From the NCBI GenBank assembly GCA_032622095.1, contig CP136065.1, positions 151,039,577-151,103,576 on the forward strand: a stretch of 64,000 nt of DNA. Direction: 5' to 3'. Positions 36,161 to 46,149 of the stretch are shown here, one piece after another (position 1 is the stretch's first letter; each line of letters begins with the position of its first letter). Made by a program: the position numbers and the translations under genes. The stretch comes from Siphonodentalium dalli (lineage: Eukaryota; Mollusca; Scaphopoda; Gadilida; Siphonodentaliidae). Below the pieces are notes generated by a model. The model made no database searches, had not been told where the DNA came from, and saw only the letters and a list, made by a program, of their open reading frames with translations.

Positions 36161-36566
36161 GTTTCTTCAAATGTAGTGTACAAGTCACTCTTTTTTCTGC
36201 ATTTATTTTAGAAAGTTTATCGCCTCTTATAAAAATCCTGAGACGCTGAAGTTTATCCTGCCTTACGTTTATGTAGAATGATTCCTCAAGACTCCGCCAA
36301 TCACCCGTATCACGTGTGTCTCTCTTTATAACCCTGAGGATGGGGGATGATGTGTCACAAGCTATTGATTCTCCACATATGTCCGAGCAAATATATAATA
36401 AATCCGTGTCTATATGATCGGTTATATTTATGTCTTTCAAACAACATAACCACGTTCCTTCCAATATTAATACACCAGGTAACTCTATTGTGAAGTCGAG
36501 AGGACGATTATCTGGATATTTATCAATGGAATCGTCGCTAGTCAGGTACAGATAATAATTATCCAT
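36129..36566 (-). CDS. mCP: Minor capsid (penton) protein, single jelly roll
   Basis: The 145-residue frame starts MDNYYLYLTSDDS, followed by YPDNRPLDFTIELP and LEGTWLCCLKDI. This is the N-terminal signature of Polinton minor capsid proteins (short aromatic strand, YP-N, F...L, L.G.W..L..I). Such proteins occupy the vertices of the particle. The frame is intact, starts five bases after the stop of the preceding gene and runs 32 bases into the next, in a tightly packed block. Confidence 0.8.
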   Translation of the reverse strand: MDNYYLYLTSDDSIDKYPDNRPLDFTIELPGVLILEGTWLCCLKDINITDHIDTDLLYICSDICGESIACDTSSPILRVIKRDTRDTGDWRSLEESFYINVRQDKLQRLRIFIRGDKLSKINAEKRVTCTLHLKKHVDHVYSNRY

Positions 36567-36570
36567 ATGA

Positions 36571-37068
36571 CTAGTTTCTAATTTTTTTCAAAAGAGAATC
36601 AATATTCATCTCTTCTCTTATAGTTTTATCAACATCACTGAATATATACTTGAAGTCAGACCACTGGTTATACGGAATACTTATAATCGTCGGAGTGTTA
36701 TTCACAACTCGCCTAATGTCTGTATAAATGTGGCCTTGATTATTACATAATGTAACAGTAATGTTTGATCGTATTGTCCACTTTTTCACGAAACCACAGG
36801 GGTGTGGTTCGTAATCATGGGGGTGTGACATATTAGTATGACGTAATTCATAGTCCACCGGCTCACGCGGTATCTTCTTTGGAACTAAAATAACTGGTAG
36901 TGACAGAGTTATTGCCATAATAGTAATTCCTATCCATTTAAGGAGATTCATATGTAGACGACCGTGTTCTGTTTGAAACATATTCGTCAAGGTACCTGTT
37001 ATATTATCCATGATTGTAATGGTTCCCGTGGATAGCTTACTCTTATTAATTTTGAAATCTGGCGACAT
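36571..37068 (-). CDS. One-membrane-segment protein with possible PC4-like domain
   Basis: The 165-codon frame could start at 37068 or, more conservatively, at Met20 (37011). One hydrophobic segment (LLKWIGITIMAITLSLPVIL) lies near residues 43-63. After it, a segment with NITVTLC, IYTDIRRV, TIISIPYNQW and FSDVDKTI has the strand-strand-helix order and the Q-W of PC4 domains, but lacks the basic loop, so the match is tentative. A membrane-anchored DNA-binding protein or a virion membrane protein would both fit. It overlaps the integrase 3' end by 23 bases. Confidence 0.5.
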   Translation of the reverse strand: MSPDFKINKSKLSTGTITIMDNITGTLTNMFQTEHGRLHMNLLKWIGITIMAITLSLPVILVPKKIPREPVDYELRHTNMSHPHDYEPHPCGFVKKWTIRSNITVTLCNNQGHIYTDIRRVVNNTPTIISIPYNQWSDFKYIFSDVDKTIREEMNIDSLLKKIRN

Positions 37069-38178
37069 CGGACTCTAAAATCCATGAATTAAATTTGTCA
37101 GGCCATGAATGCCAGTGCACCATGACTTCAGTTTGACCCTTTCGTTTCCTCTTTTTGACAATTTTATCTATTCTGTAGACTGTATCGTCATCAACGCGCA
37201 CCCTTTGAAGTTCTGACTCGTAGAAAGCGCCCTCAATGGCTTCATCCAAGAAATCTGTCAATGTATACAAGGGTATGTTCTGCCTGTAAAACTTCTTAGT
37301 CACTTTGAACAACTCTCCGGTCCATTTCTGAGAATATTCTCGGTCAAAAACTGCTTTGGTGTGTGATATTCTAACGATATCATTTACATTGTATTTGAAC
37401 CTTTTCTTCAATTTACTTTTAACACCACCCTTCTGTCTTATTAACCACTGATCAAGGCGAGACTCATCTTCATTCTCAACAGTTATTGAGTCTGGGGTGG
37501 TACCCAACGAACGATGTATTGTATGGTTATAACTTTTCACAATATCTTGTAGAATGTCGATATATCTAGCATTATTATGCTTTATCATATAACGTGAAAT
37601 CTTCTGCTTTATAGTTTTTATGGCCCGTTCCGAATAATTGGCTTTCATTTCGTTTCGCGTAAAAATTTGAGATATATGAAGACCCTTAAGGTAACTTTTG
37701 ACCCGTTTGTTTGTGAATTCCGAACCGCGGTCCGTGCGGAGGAGGCGTTGGGTTCTTCCACCTTCAAATATATGTTTCATAGCATTGATCACATTAATTG
37801 CAGTTTTTCTCTTTATAGCTTCGCACCATAGCTTCCTAGAAAAAATGTCAATCATTATTAACACGTACGTGTAATTGTCGTTGTCTTTGGAAACATCATT
37901 CATATCGATGAGGTCTCCATCACATTGACTGTCAGAAGCGTTTACAATAACACGAGACCTCGGGAATTTTCGTCTAACACTTTTTGTTAGGAATAACTTT
38001 CATGATTTTGTAGCCACGCCACAATCTCGCGCTTGGAAATGATGTGCTTATTTTCAGATTTTACAGTCTGATGCAACTTTGTAGCGCCTGAGTACGATGC
38101 GGGGTGACCCGGATTAAAATAAATAGAACTCAAATAATCTTTCCAATCGGCCATATTTTTCACAGTGATATCCAACAT
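37046..38178 (-). pseudogene. IN: Retroviral-type integrase with chromodomain, one frameshift
   Basis: This enzyme inserts Polintons and makes the 6-bp duplication. The N-terminal part is 38178-37987 (DWKDYLSSIYF, HPASYSG, REIVAWL). The frame then shifts near 37985 and continues in the 37046-37903 frame, whose coherent reading extends upstream through a KFPRSRVIV segment. In the downstream part the catalytic residues are Asp19 (MIDIFSR), Asp58 (LRTDRGSEF) and Glu92 (YSERAIK). A chromodomain closes the protein (VYRIDKIV, VHWHSWP, SWILESD), which in this family may steer insertion to particular chromatin. All catalytic residues remain, so only the frameshift inactivates it. Confidence 0.92.
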
Positions 38179-38692
38179 TTCTTCTTTATCTTAGTCAGCC
38201 TACCGGCGATTATACCTGGAGGTCTAGATATTTCACGCGTGTGTAGAGCAGCTTTATATGGGTCGAAAGCGTGGTCTGATAATGTTGATGGAAGAGAACG
38301 TGTAGGTTGAAGAGGCTATGGCCGGAACGAATATCTTCGGTGAAGATACAGAGGACCATTCTAATGTTCAGAGACACGTAAAAAAACTGTTGTAAACGAA
38401 TTACCAGGATGACACTGCAACCTATAATATTATAAAAACCTACAGTTCTTATAACATCATTGGTGCTGGTAAGTGATGTGAAGGTGGTTGGTGGATGTTG
38501 GGGTGGGGGGGGCGGGCGGGTATTATCACGTTGGTCTGTGATTGAGTGAACAAAATCTCTTGTCAAAAATAGAACCACGATAGAACCCAGGGAGATATTA
38601 TTTTGAAAATTATATTATACATATATTTATTATTGATTACATAAACAAAAACAATATAACATTATACAATTCAATCAACAGCGTTACAAAAT
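38179..38692. other. Spacer right of the integrase gene
   Basis: Contains a G-rich patch (38498-38518) resembling the GC-rich spacer at 32.5 kb. No protein family was recognised; open frames here are not supported. Confidence 0.5.
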
Positions 38693-39118
38693 CTACCAGT
38701 CACAGTCAGACATTTCTTCTGATGAATATGCACTATCCATGAGATATCCATATTCGGCATCCAACTCCAGTTCACGTTCCCAATCTTCGGGACGTTCGCA
38801 ATAACAGTCTGTGCTTGACTCGGAATCAGACCACGACGAATGTGAACTGGTGGTCCAATAGTCCGCCTCCACGTCCCGATGAGAACTGTCTGATGATATT
38901 GACCACTGGTCAGAGTCTCTGTCATTAGGGCCATTGTCTTCATCTTGATTGATATCCAAAATGAGTACAGCCTCAACAGTATCGTTCTCATGTATATCCA
39001 ACATGGGTACAGCCTCACCAGTATCGTTCTCATGTTCAGACTCATGTTGATCACTTAGACATGGACACACCGAGGTTAGGCCTAAACATAAATATTTGAA
39101 TATAGTTTCCAGCAGCAT
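38693..39118 (-). CDS. Acidic, serine-rich Polinton protein with 14-residue repeat
   Basis: The 141-residue frame has a hydrophobic start (LLETIFKYLCLGLTSVC) that may be a signal peptide or membrane anchor. Two 14-residue units follow (NDTGEAVPMLDIHE and NDTVEAVLILDINQ, coded by a 42-bp direct repeat), then an acidic Ser/Asp/Glu tail. No family was recognised. It is the gene nearest the right TIR and would be transcribed inward on the minus strand ahead of the integrase block. A second open frame covers the same bases, so coding status is moderate. Confidence 0.5.
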   Translation of the reverse strand: MLLETIFKYLCLGLTSVCPCLSDQHESEHENDTGEAVPMLDIHENDTVEAVLILDINQDEDNGPNDRDSDQWSISSDSSHRDVEADYWTTSSHSSWSDSESSTDCYCERPEDWERELELDAEYGYLMDSAYSSEEMSDCDW

Positions 39119-39186
39119 TTTTGTAGGTTGTCGATAGTATGACTTATATGGTATGAAAATATATATATTTTTTTCGCGAATAAATA

Positions 39187-40336
39187 CCTAAAATCAAATG
39201 TGAACACCTGCACATTTTACAATTGGTATAAAACTATTTCTAAACATCGAACTTGTCTGAACCTATCAAATGATACAATAGCATTCATATAATGTTGCCT
39301 CATCGGTGCTAACTATGTTCTGGAGTCATGGTATACAAATATCTATGAGCGTAAGTATGAATGGATGTATAAGTGGTTATTACGTAATGTTGATAACTAT
39401 CAAGTACTGTTAACAATGACACAGTTTATCAACCTTACGTGATCATATCCCAATTAAACAGGTAATGATGTTCAGACATGCTTTCAATTAATTGAACGAG
39501 TCGGACTACACATAGCTGTCAATAATAGTAGTCATTTGGTAAATTTATCCAAGGTGCGACTCATTTTGTTCAATTAAGTGTTACCCCAATGTCGCGTGTG
39601 ATTATGTGTACATACTTGAAAATTTGTTACATCGAATATGTCAGTTCATTCTGGGGTTGTAATTTCGCATTAACCCTCTTCGTCCGATCGTGATTCAAAA
39701 TAGTACAACATCTCAATACTTCCAATAATTTGCGATAATGCACACCTGTCATATACTCAATAACTTCATCGGGATAGAGAATTAAAGAATAAACGCTCTT
39801 TATTATTCATGTAAGAGTAATGGTGTCAAATTATTTCAGGTATGACAATTATATGAGTATGGGCTGCGTCTGATTGATAAACACTGGAATGTATGCTTTC
39901 ATACCGATGGTGACAATGTCCAAAATTACAGCGACTCGGACCTGTCCATACACATATAATTGGTATAAAGCTATTTCTAAACATCGATTAATAAAATTAA
40001 CAGAGTTTCATGAAAAATATTTAAAATTTGTTTGAACAAAAATAACAAAAGATATTACACGCAAATAATTTAAAAAACATTCGACATTTAATAGTCGGTA
40101 GATATTTGGGTAAGAAACCGAAAACTCATTATAAATTTTTGAGATTTTTTAAACCTGTTGTTTTTTTTTATTTTGAGAAAAAAAAATTGGGTTTTTAAAT
40201 TTTTTTTATTTTTTTTATTTTGAGAAAAAAAATTTGGGTTTTTAATTTTTTTTTTTTTAAATATTTTAGTACAAACAATTTTACCCGCCAAAAAATCTAT
40301 TTTTAGATGTGGATCTAACAAGCCCCCCATACTACT
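39187..40336 (-). repeat. Right terminal inverted repeat of the Polinton
   Basis: Inverse copy of 24575-25719, ending CCCCCCATACTACT. It carries the mirrored AACGCTCTTTATT site (39792-39804) and two subterminal AATTGGTATAAA blocks near 39220 and 39958. Confidence 0.95.
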
Positions 40337-40342
40337 TGCACC
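40337..40342. repeat. Right 6-bp target-site duplication (TGCACC)
   Basis: Exact copy of 24569-24574. The following GCCTCAGAATTCCGTTAAAA continues the repeat whose unoccupied form lies at 338-360. Confidence 0.95.
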
Positions 40343-40620
40343 GCCTCAGAATTCCGTTAAAACAACTAATCCTTCAAATTATTACAAAAAACTACGGCTT
40401 ATTACTGCAGGTTTCTCATTCACCCCACCAGAAAGCTTCTAAATGCGGATCAAACATCGGAGGTATTGTGTTCCCGCCAAGAGTGCATGGCCGAGCCATT
40501 GTTCATACCTAAACGTCGAAAGCAATTAACGCGGTCATAATGGTTACATACTGCAACTATAAGACATCCAGCGAATACATACCCCACGAAAACCCGAAAT
40601 GTGTTGTCCTGCGAGATATC
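40343..40620. repeat. Right half of the interrupted target repeat
   Basis: Matches 344-610 with scattered substitutions, ending soon after AAAGCAATTAACGCGGTCAT. Confidence 0.75.
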
Positions 40621-40908
40621 CCATCGATATAGCTCAATTTGACACGGCCAGATTAGCCTTTTCACAATGTCCTAAAACAATGAAGCTTCTCAAAATCATC
40701 GGCATAGTCAATAAAACTTTCACGAACTTGGACAATCCAACTACAGCTTTTACCGGCCTCGGGGTCGCAGTACCACGTCAACGCGTCCCAAAATAACCGC
40801 ATTCGGGGTAGCACTTCAGCTTTTAAAGCGACCCAATCTATTTATAAAACCTACATCGGCCCACGTCTTTCTAATATTTGGCCAACAGTATACACCGGTG
40901 GCGTTAAT

Positions 40909-42072
40909 AATCATCTTCATAATTCGTTCTAAGAAATGTTTAGCGTTCAACTTTCACAACCTCGACAAATGGTGACCGAATTGAGTCACTTGAACAATTA
41001 TATCTTCTCAACTGTCATACATATATGGGGCGGGAATCACGGAATTCATATAGTGAGCTAGCAAAACAGATACATATAGAAGAAAGTATTAAACGTATGT
41101 TTACCATTTTATTTAAGAGATATATATACTTGCAAAATGAGGGACTTTGAACCGTCAGAAGATGGCATGTTAGAATGGCTCATGTATTATAACACAATTG
41201 ATTCTGTCTATTCAATATATTTTCCACAAAAAATATACAATTTGTCAAGAGAGATGGAACTGTAAAGAAGGCCTGTTTAAAAAATACTGGTCACAGTGTG
41301 CAGTGAAATATATCGTAGCTTGCGGGGTTACCCGGCGTTACCCAGGTTAAAGAGATGTGAAACCCTCTGATGTGGACATTTGGTGTTAATAGAGGATACT
41401 CTTGCCCAAAGTGTTACACGTATTCTCATAAATTATATATCCAAATGGCATCACAAAACGTCATTATAAACACAGGCCCCTGGGGAAAATTACTAAAATA
41501 CCAATATAGACTAAACCAGTCTATATTGGTAGTTTAATAATTTTCCCCAGGGGGCTGTGATTATAAATGGATTATAAGTAGTAGCTCATCTTGTCGGAGT
41601 GATTGTCATTTTGTTTATCGCGATTAATTCGTCCAACCAACAAAGAAGTATTTATTTATTTACAACTGCGCATACTCATTTGTCATTGTCATTTGTTTTA
41701 ATTGTACAGTCGACGTGGTTGGAATTGACGTTTTCAAAAAAAAAAAAATTATTGGGATCAAAACATGAACATCATAAACACATTAGTTCGCAAAAAATAA
41801 AAGACGACAATTGGGTTTTACATGCCATCTTCTGACGGTTCAAAGTCCCTCATTTTGCAAGAATATATATATTTATATATCTTAAATAGAATGGTAAACA
41901 CACGTTTAATACTTTCTTCTGTGTATCTGTTTTTCTAGCTCACTATATGAATGCCCTGCTTACCCCCCATATATGTATGACAGTTGAGAAGATATAATTG
42001 TTCAAGTGACTTAATTCGGTCACCATTTGTCGAGGTTGTGAAAGTTGAACGAATTATGGAGATGATTATATA
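40909..42072. repeat. Long inverted repeat, arms about 255-265 bp
   Basis: Left arm 40909-41171 and right arm 41819-42072 are complementary, sharing for example CAAAATGAGGGACTTTGAAC and TTATATCTTCTCAACTGTCA. The left arm has an extra ~18 bases. The spacer of about 650 bp holds a second, nested hairpin. It could be a non-autonomous transposon or an inverted segmental duplication. Confidence 0.8.
41471..41559. repeat. Hairpin nested in the long inverted repeat
   Basis: CACAGGCCCCTGGGGAAAAT pairs with its complement at the right end; near-perfect 42-base arms flank a five-base loop around 41515. Confidence 0.85.
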
Positions 42073-42396
42073 TAACTGTCGAGGATATCGGCGACTAAAC
42101 GTTCTTATCAATGTCAGTGCCCCCTGTCTGCATCCCTGACACAAACGGTACCAAATGTGGCGTCTATAACCCACATGATTTGATTCCTGGTATCATTGGA
42201 CAAGAACGTGAATTACTTTGGTGGAAATTACTACTAAACATATTTGTATCAGATTTGGTGCCTCTCCCATCCCCTAGTCATGACTCGAACGACGCCATGC
42301 ACTTTTGATATAGTTAGATACATCCATTAGACTCCTGATGTGGTGGAAATGATTATGTAAAATCAAATTTGATTTTTGAGAGAGTGCAATTTTTTT

Positions 42397-42480
42397 GGGG
42401 ATTGGGTGGGATTCGAACCCCGGCCCATGACGGCGAGTGCGACCCAAAGTCCGACGTCAATACCACACGGCCACCGAAAC
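42397..42480 (-). mobile_element. tRNA-like SINE head
   Basis: On the minus strand there is an A-box-like GTGGCCGTGTGG (42463-42474) and a perfect B box GGTTCGAATCC (42409-42419). Acceptor-stem pairing is absent, so it is a tRNA-derived repeat and not a functional tRNA gene. Confidence 0.65.
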
Positions 42481-42569
42481 GACCCCAAAAAGGGAAGCTC
42501 GAATGGCCGCTGTATTCTGACTTCGCACTTAGGACACTATATGCACATTTTAAGGTCTCTATAATATAT

Positions 42570-43140
42570 ATATAATCTCACCCAAACGGCACCAATGTTG
42601 GCGTTTTTAAATAGCACGATTAGATTCCGCGTATATCATGGACAAGAATATTTATAAATGGAAATTGGAATATTTATCAATGGAAATCGACGCTAAAAAT
42701 AATTATGTATCAATTTTGATGCCCCTCTTCCCATCCGTGCACCCCTGACTCGAACGGTGCCATATCATGTATGATGTTTATGTATAAGTTTTGTTGAAAT
42801 TTCATAATTTTTGCTGTCTTCCCCAGTTTCTGCATGCCCCTGACACTAACAGCGTCACTTTAGAACATTTTAATGTTGGTGCCCATCCCCATTCCGTGCA
42901 CCCCTGACTCGAACGGCGCCACTTTTGACATCTTTAAACCACACCATTAGATTCCTCATACCATGGGGATGATTTTGTATAAATTTGATGAAAATCGGCG
43001 ACAAAAAAAATGCTGCCCCTCCCCCTTTTCTGCCCCTGACAACAACAGCGTCACTTTAGAAAATTCTAACTCACACCAATATCTTTCTCGTTAAAATTTA
43101 CCCTGTTAGACCCCTTTGGTGCCATCTAGATGGTCACCCA
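42570..43140. repeat. Diverged tandem repeats
   Basis: GTGCACCCCTGACTCGAACG occurs at about 42747 and 42897, each within a longer similar block (ATTAGATTCC..., GCCCCTC...). A related CATCCCTGACACAAACGG occurs at 42132. The units are about 150-200 bp. Confidence 0.55.
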
Positions 43141-43279
43141 TGAATTTCTATATAACACAGACAGACAGACATACAGACATTCGCAAATATAGATATAGAT
43201 ACGCTCGCTCGAGGCCGATGTCAAAACAATTACATAAATAAAATGTGAATATATATGTAAGTATAGTAACATAAATATA

Positions 43280-43920
43280 TTAATGTTCAATGTTTGATGA
43301 TTCACACCGTTTATGTAGAAAGAGTTGGACCATGTTGTAGATGATATTATATGTTTTGAGTTCATAATTTCTCAAGATGATTAAGAATTTATGTTGGTCA
43401 TCTTTATTATTAAAGGTCTGAATATTGTCGTTATTTCCGAAAATAAACGCTATACTATCTTCATTTTTTATAAATGGGGCATCGCCTAACGAAGTGCTCT
43501 TCTGTTTTTTCCTCCATTCCACACTGTTTGCAAATTCTCTCATCAGCGGGTACTTTAGGTTGTCTGTGTATGCCTTTCTCAATTTCTAAACCATGGTTGG
43601 TATCCGATACTTTGTGAAAGATAATCAAACGGCGAAATTTTTAACCAGGTTGAAATATGGTTCTATCTGGTATTTTATGTTCGCTCTTCTATAAGTTCTC
43701 AACTTTACCTGATGGTTTTTCGTCGTTGAATACATCTCGTCTGAAACAGCATATACATGATAAATTTTTGAGCTATCACAATTTTTTCAAATTGATTTCA
43801 AGGTTTTATCACCACTATGGAAAACTTCTTTATATTTAGGGATTTCCGAGTCAAACGACCATTTATCTGGTAAAATACGATCTTCTGATACATTAGCAGA
43901 TTTGTAAATAAGAGATTCTT
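43280..43920 (-). pseudogene. C-terminal fragment of a non-LTR retrotransposon
   Basis: On the minus strand, in shifting frames, appear SDTNHGLEIEKG, then ERICKQCGMEEKTEEHF with a following RRCPIY. This Cys-Cys-His-Cys arrangement ends many LINE reverse-transcriptase proteins. Weaker coding-like sequence continues up to about 43920. Several frame changes and stops show it is dead. Confidence 0.65.
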
Positions 43921-44088
43921 CGGTCTGTGGTCGATAACTTTATTGCATATTTAACAGCATATACAATGATATCTAACAAGTTCTGCTCGCACCGCATGAT
44001 TCGATGCCATACAATTTACCCCAAGCGCATATATACAATAACAATATACAATATTTACAATAACGTATGTGAGTTGCTTCTCAAGGCA

Positions 44089-44544
44089 AGGTATCAATAT
44101 TGTTCGGATTCCTATCAGAGGCCCATACTTCACAACTATTTCTTTGGCTTGGGGGATAAAAAGTATTTGATTCGAGTCTAGGAACCCACTCATCAAAGCT
44201 CAATGTGATCAGATATCGATTTTTGAAATATGTTATTTCTTGAGATATGTACTTTTTCCGCATGGAAAATATTCGTCAAACCGACCAAATTCGGATGAAG
44301 ATGTATAATTCTAAAATCAAGTGGATTTGTGCTGCTGATTATAAGGGCAAATTTCGTTGAACAACATGTTGATAAATAACACGTTTTGGGAAATTTTATA
44401 GCATATATAGTTGACAGTCACTGTGGTTAGCATTATTTTGTTGTACTTGATTGATTCTGATAATTAAAGCGTATTTTGAAGAAATGTTGTTGTTGTTGTT
44501 GTAACATGATGATATGGGGACCGTCTGATCGGATTGAGTACCTT
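44089..44544. mobile_element. TTAA MITE, copy 2 (left end decayed)
   Basis: The right end CGTCTGATCGGATTGAGTACC borders TTAA at 44545-44548. The left end is only recognisable (AGGTATCAAT...CGGATTCC). The internal TTTGATTCGAGT block matches the other copies. A (TTG)n run lies near 44487. Confidence 0.7.
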
Positions 44545-44885
44545 TTAATGAGAGTGTATGGTGTTTTATCGTTTTTATTTGAAAGGACCGAGGGGTTGAA
44601 ATTTCGATAAAAATCGCGGTCATCTTACTTTTGTGAGATCAACTCTGATAAATGGCCGCCTTCGGATATTGCACTATGATATTTGACTAATACTGCGTTT
44701 AAGCAGGGTTTACACCCACACCAACGGTCCAGTTAAACCCGAGTGTAGCTGAGTGTAGGGGTAGTTTTTATTCGCTGGGTGACCAATTGATTGATTGGTT
44801 GATCTATTTACTTATTTATTGCAAAGTCACATATAACAGTGAAACAAGCAAAATATATATACACTATATATATGTACAAAAACTA

Positions 44886-45214
44886 TTGCTGAAGGGGTCA
44901 CTCTCGCCAAAAAAAGTGCTGAAGGGTACACAGGTTTTTTCAAAATGTGCTGAAGGGTACACAGGTTTTGAAATGTCGTTCTAAAGGACGTTCAGTTTTC
45001 GTATCTGCCATGATTTCTGTTAGAGAATAATTGTTTACGTTCCAATGAATATTAAAATGTACTGAAAACAAGCTGCTAATGGGCGCCAGACTTTCATAAA
45101 CACAATTTAAGTAACGGTGTTCTTGCCGATCGAAAACCATGTGTACCCTTCACCACATTTTCAAACCCTGTGTACCCTTCAGCGCTTTTTTGGTGAGAGT
45201 GACCCCTTTAGCAA
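44886..45214. repeat. Foldback element
   Basis: AAGGGGTCACTCTCGCC at the left pairs with its complement at 45190-45208; arms are about 95 bp and both include GTGCTGAAGGGTACACAGG-like sequence, duplicated in the left arm (44916 and 44947). Confidence 0.75.
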
Positions 45215-46149
45215 AACTATTCAGTGGGATGCAGTTTTACTATGCAGAAACAAAACACAAGCCAACATTGAGCTGAACAAAATCGTTCTTATGCACGATA
45301 TACATGTCCTTTTATATACCGTTTTACAGTCGGGGGGGGAGCTGTAAAAAGGTATATAATTAAACTGATTGCATCGGGAAGTGAGGAATTGTCACCTCGG
45401 TGTCAGCCCAACTGAACTGGGTTCAGTTGGATTGTCGATTTATACCGCTTATGGTGTAATTTTGTAGTTATACAACGTAATCATGATCGAATTTAGTCTC
45501 TTTAATCCTTTCGATACTGAATGGATTCTCCCACTCAGTTATAAAAAATGTACATTGGAATTGATCTATTATTCATCTGTGTGGGATTTCAGGAAAAACA
45601 AGCAGACGACAGATAAGAAAGGTGCAGAAGGAGTCCGATTTATGATTTTAACAGTCCGACGTAAAACCTGCAGTTTTGGGAGAATTATCAGGTGAAATGC
45701 TTTTTTCTGACATGAATATCACAGTATGCGTTCCAACAACAGTCTCCATGTGGATATAGTGAGCTCTCCCTTGGTCATTTCAATTTGAAAGATGGCGTCC
45801 AAGATGGCGGTTGACTTTCAAAGAATGATCTCTGGTGCGCTTTATTCAATTCTGGACAGGAAAATATAGCATGTATATGTATATTCCATTTCCCTTCTGG
45901 CAGTGTATATTGTTGTAACAACATATTGTAACCAGAACAATTGTTGAAAAATATTGCTATAAAGCATGCAAGCGAAGCTGAAGAAGTAATATCAATACGG
46001 TGGAATAGTCTGAAGAGAGAATGGGCAGCACATTTTGTGTTCGACTTGGTATGTGAAAACATCATTTATTCAAGTTTATATCCATTAAAGGCACGGGCCA
46101 TTCTCGATCCGGTCACTCGATGGGAAGACCGCATTAGTGCTTGACGCGC

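Larger units (their letters stand above)
24575..40336. mobile_element. Maverick/Polinton DNA transposon, 15.76 kb, decayed
   Basis: The ends are AGTAGTATGGGGGG...CCCCCCATACTACT with long terminal inverted repeats and a perfect 6-bp target duplication. It encodes the Polinton hallmarks: protein-primed DNA polymerase B, retroviral-type integrase with chromodomain, adenain-like protease, double-jelly-roll major and minor capsid proteins. It adds TBP-like and PC4-like genes. No FtsK/HerA-type packaging ATPase was seen. Plus-strand genes occupy 25.8-31.5 and 32.7-33.8 kb; minus-strand genes occupy 31.8-32.4 and 34.1-39.1 kb. At least four genes are broken, although the TIRs are nearly identical. 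Confidence 0.97.

Noticed and set aside
38210-38578. 122-codon minus-strand frame
   Set aside because: Includes a proline run from a G-rich tract and no conserved motif; probably fortuitous.
42409-42474. tRNA gene on the minus strand
   Set aside because: The B box is perfect, but the molecule does not close into a cloverleaf; treated as a SINE head.
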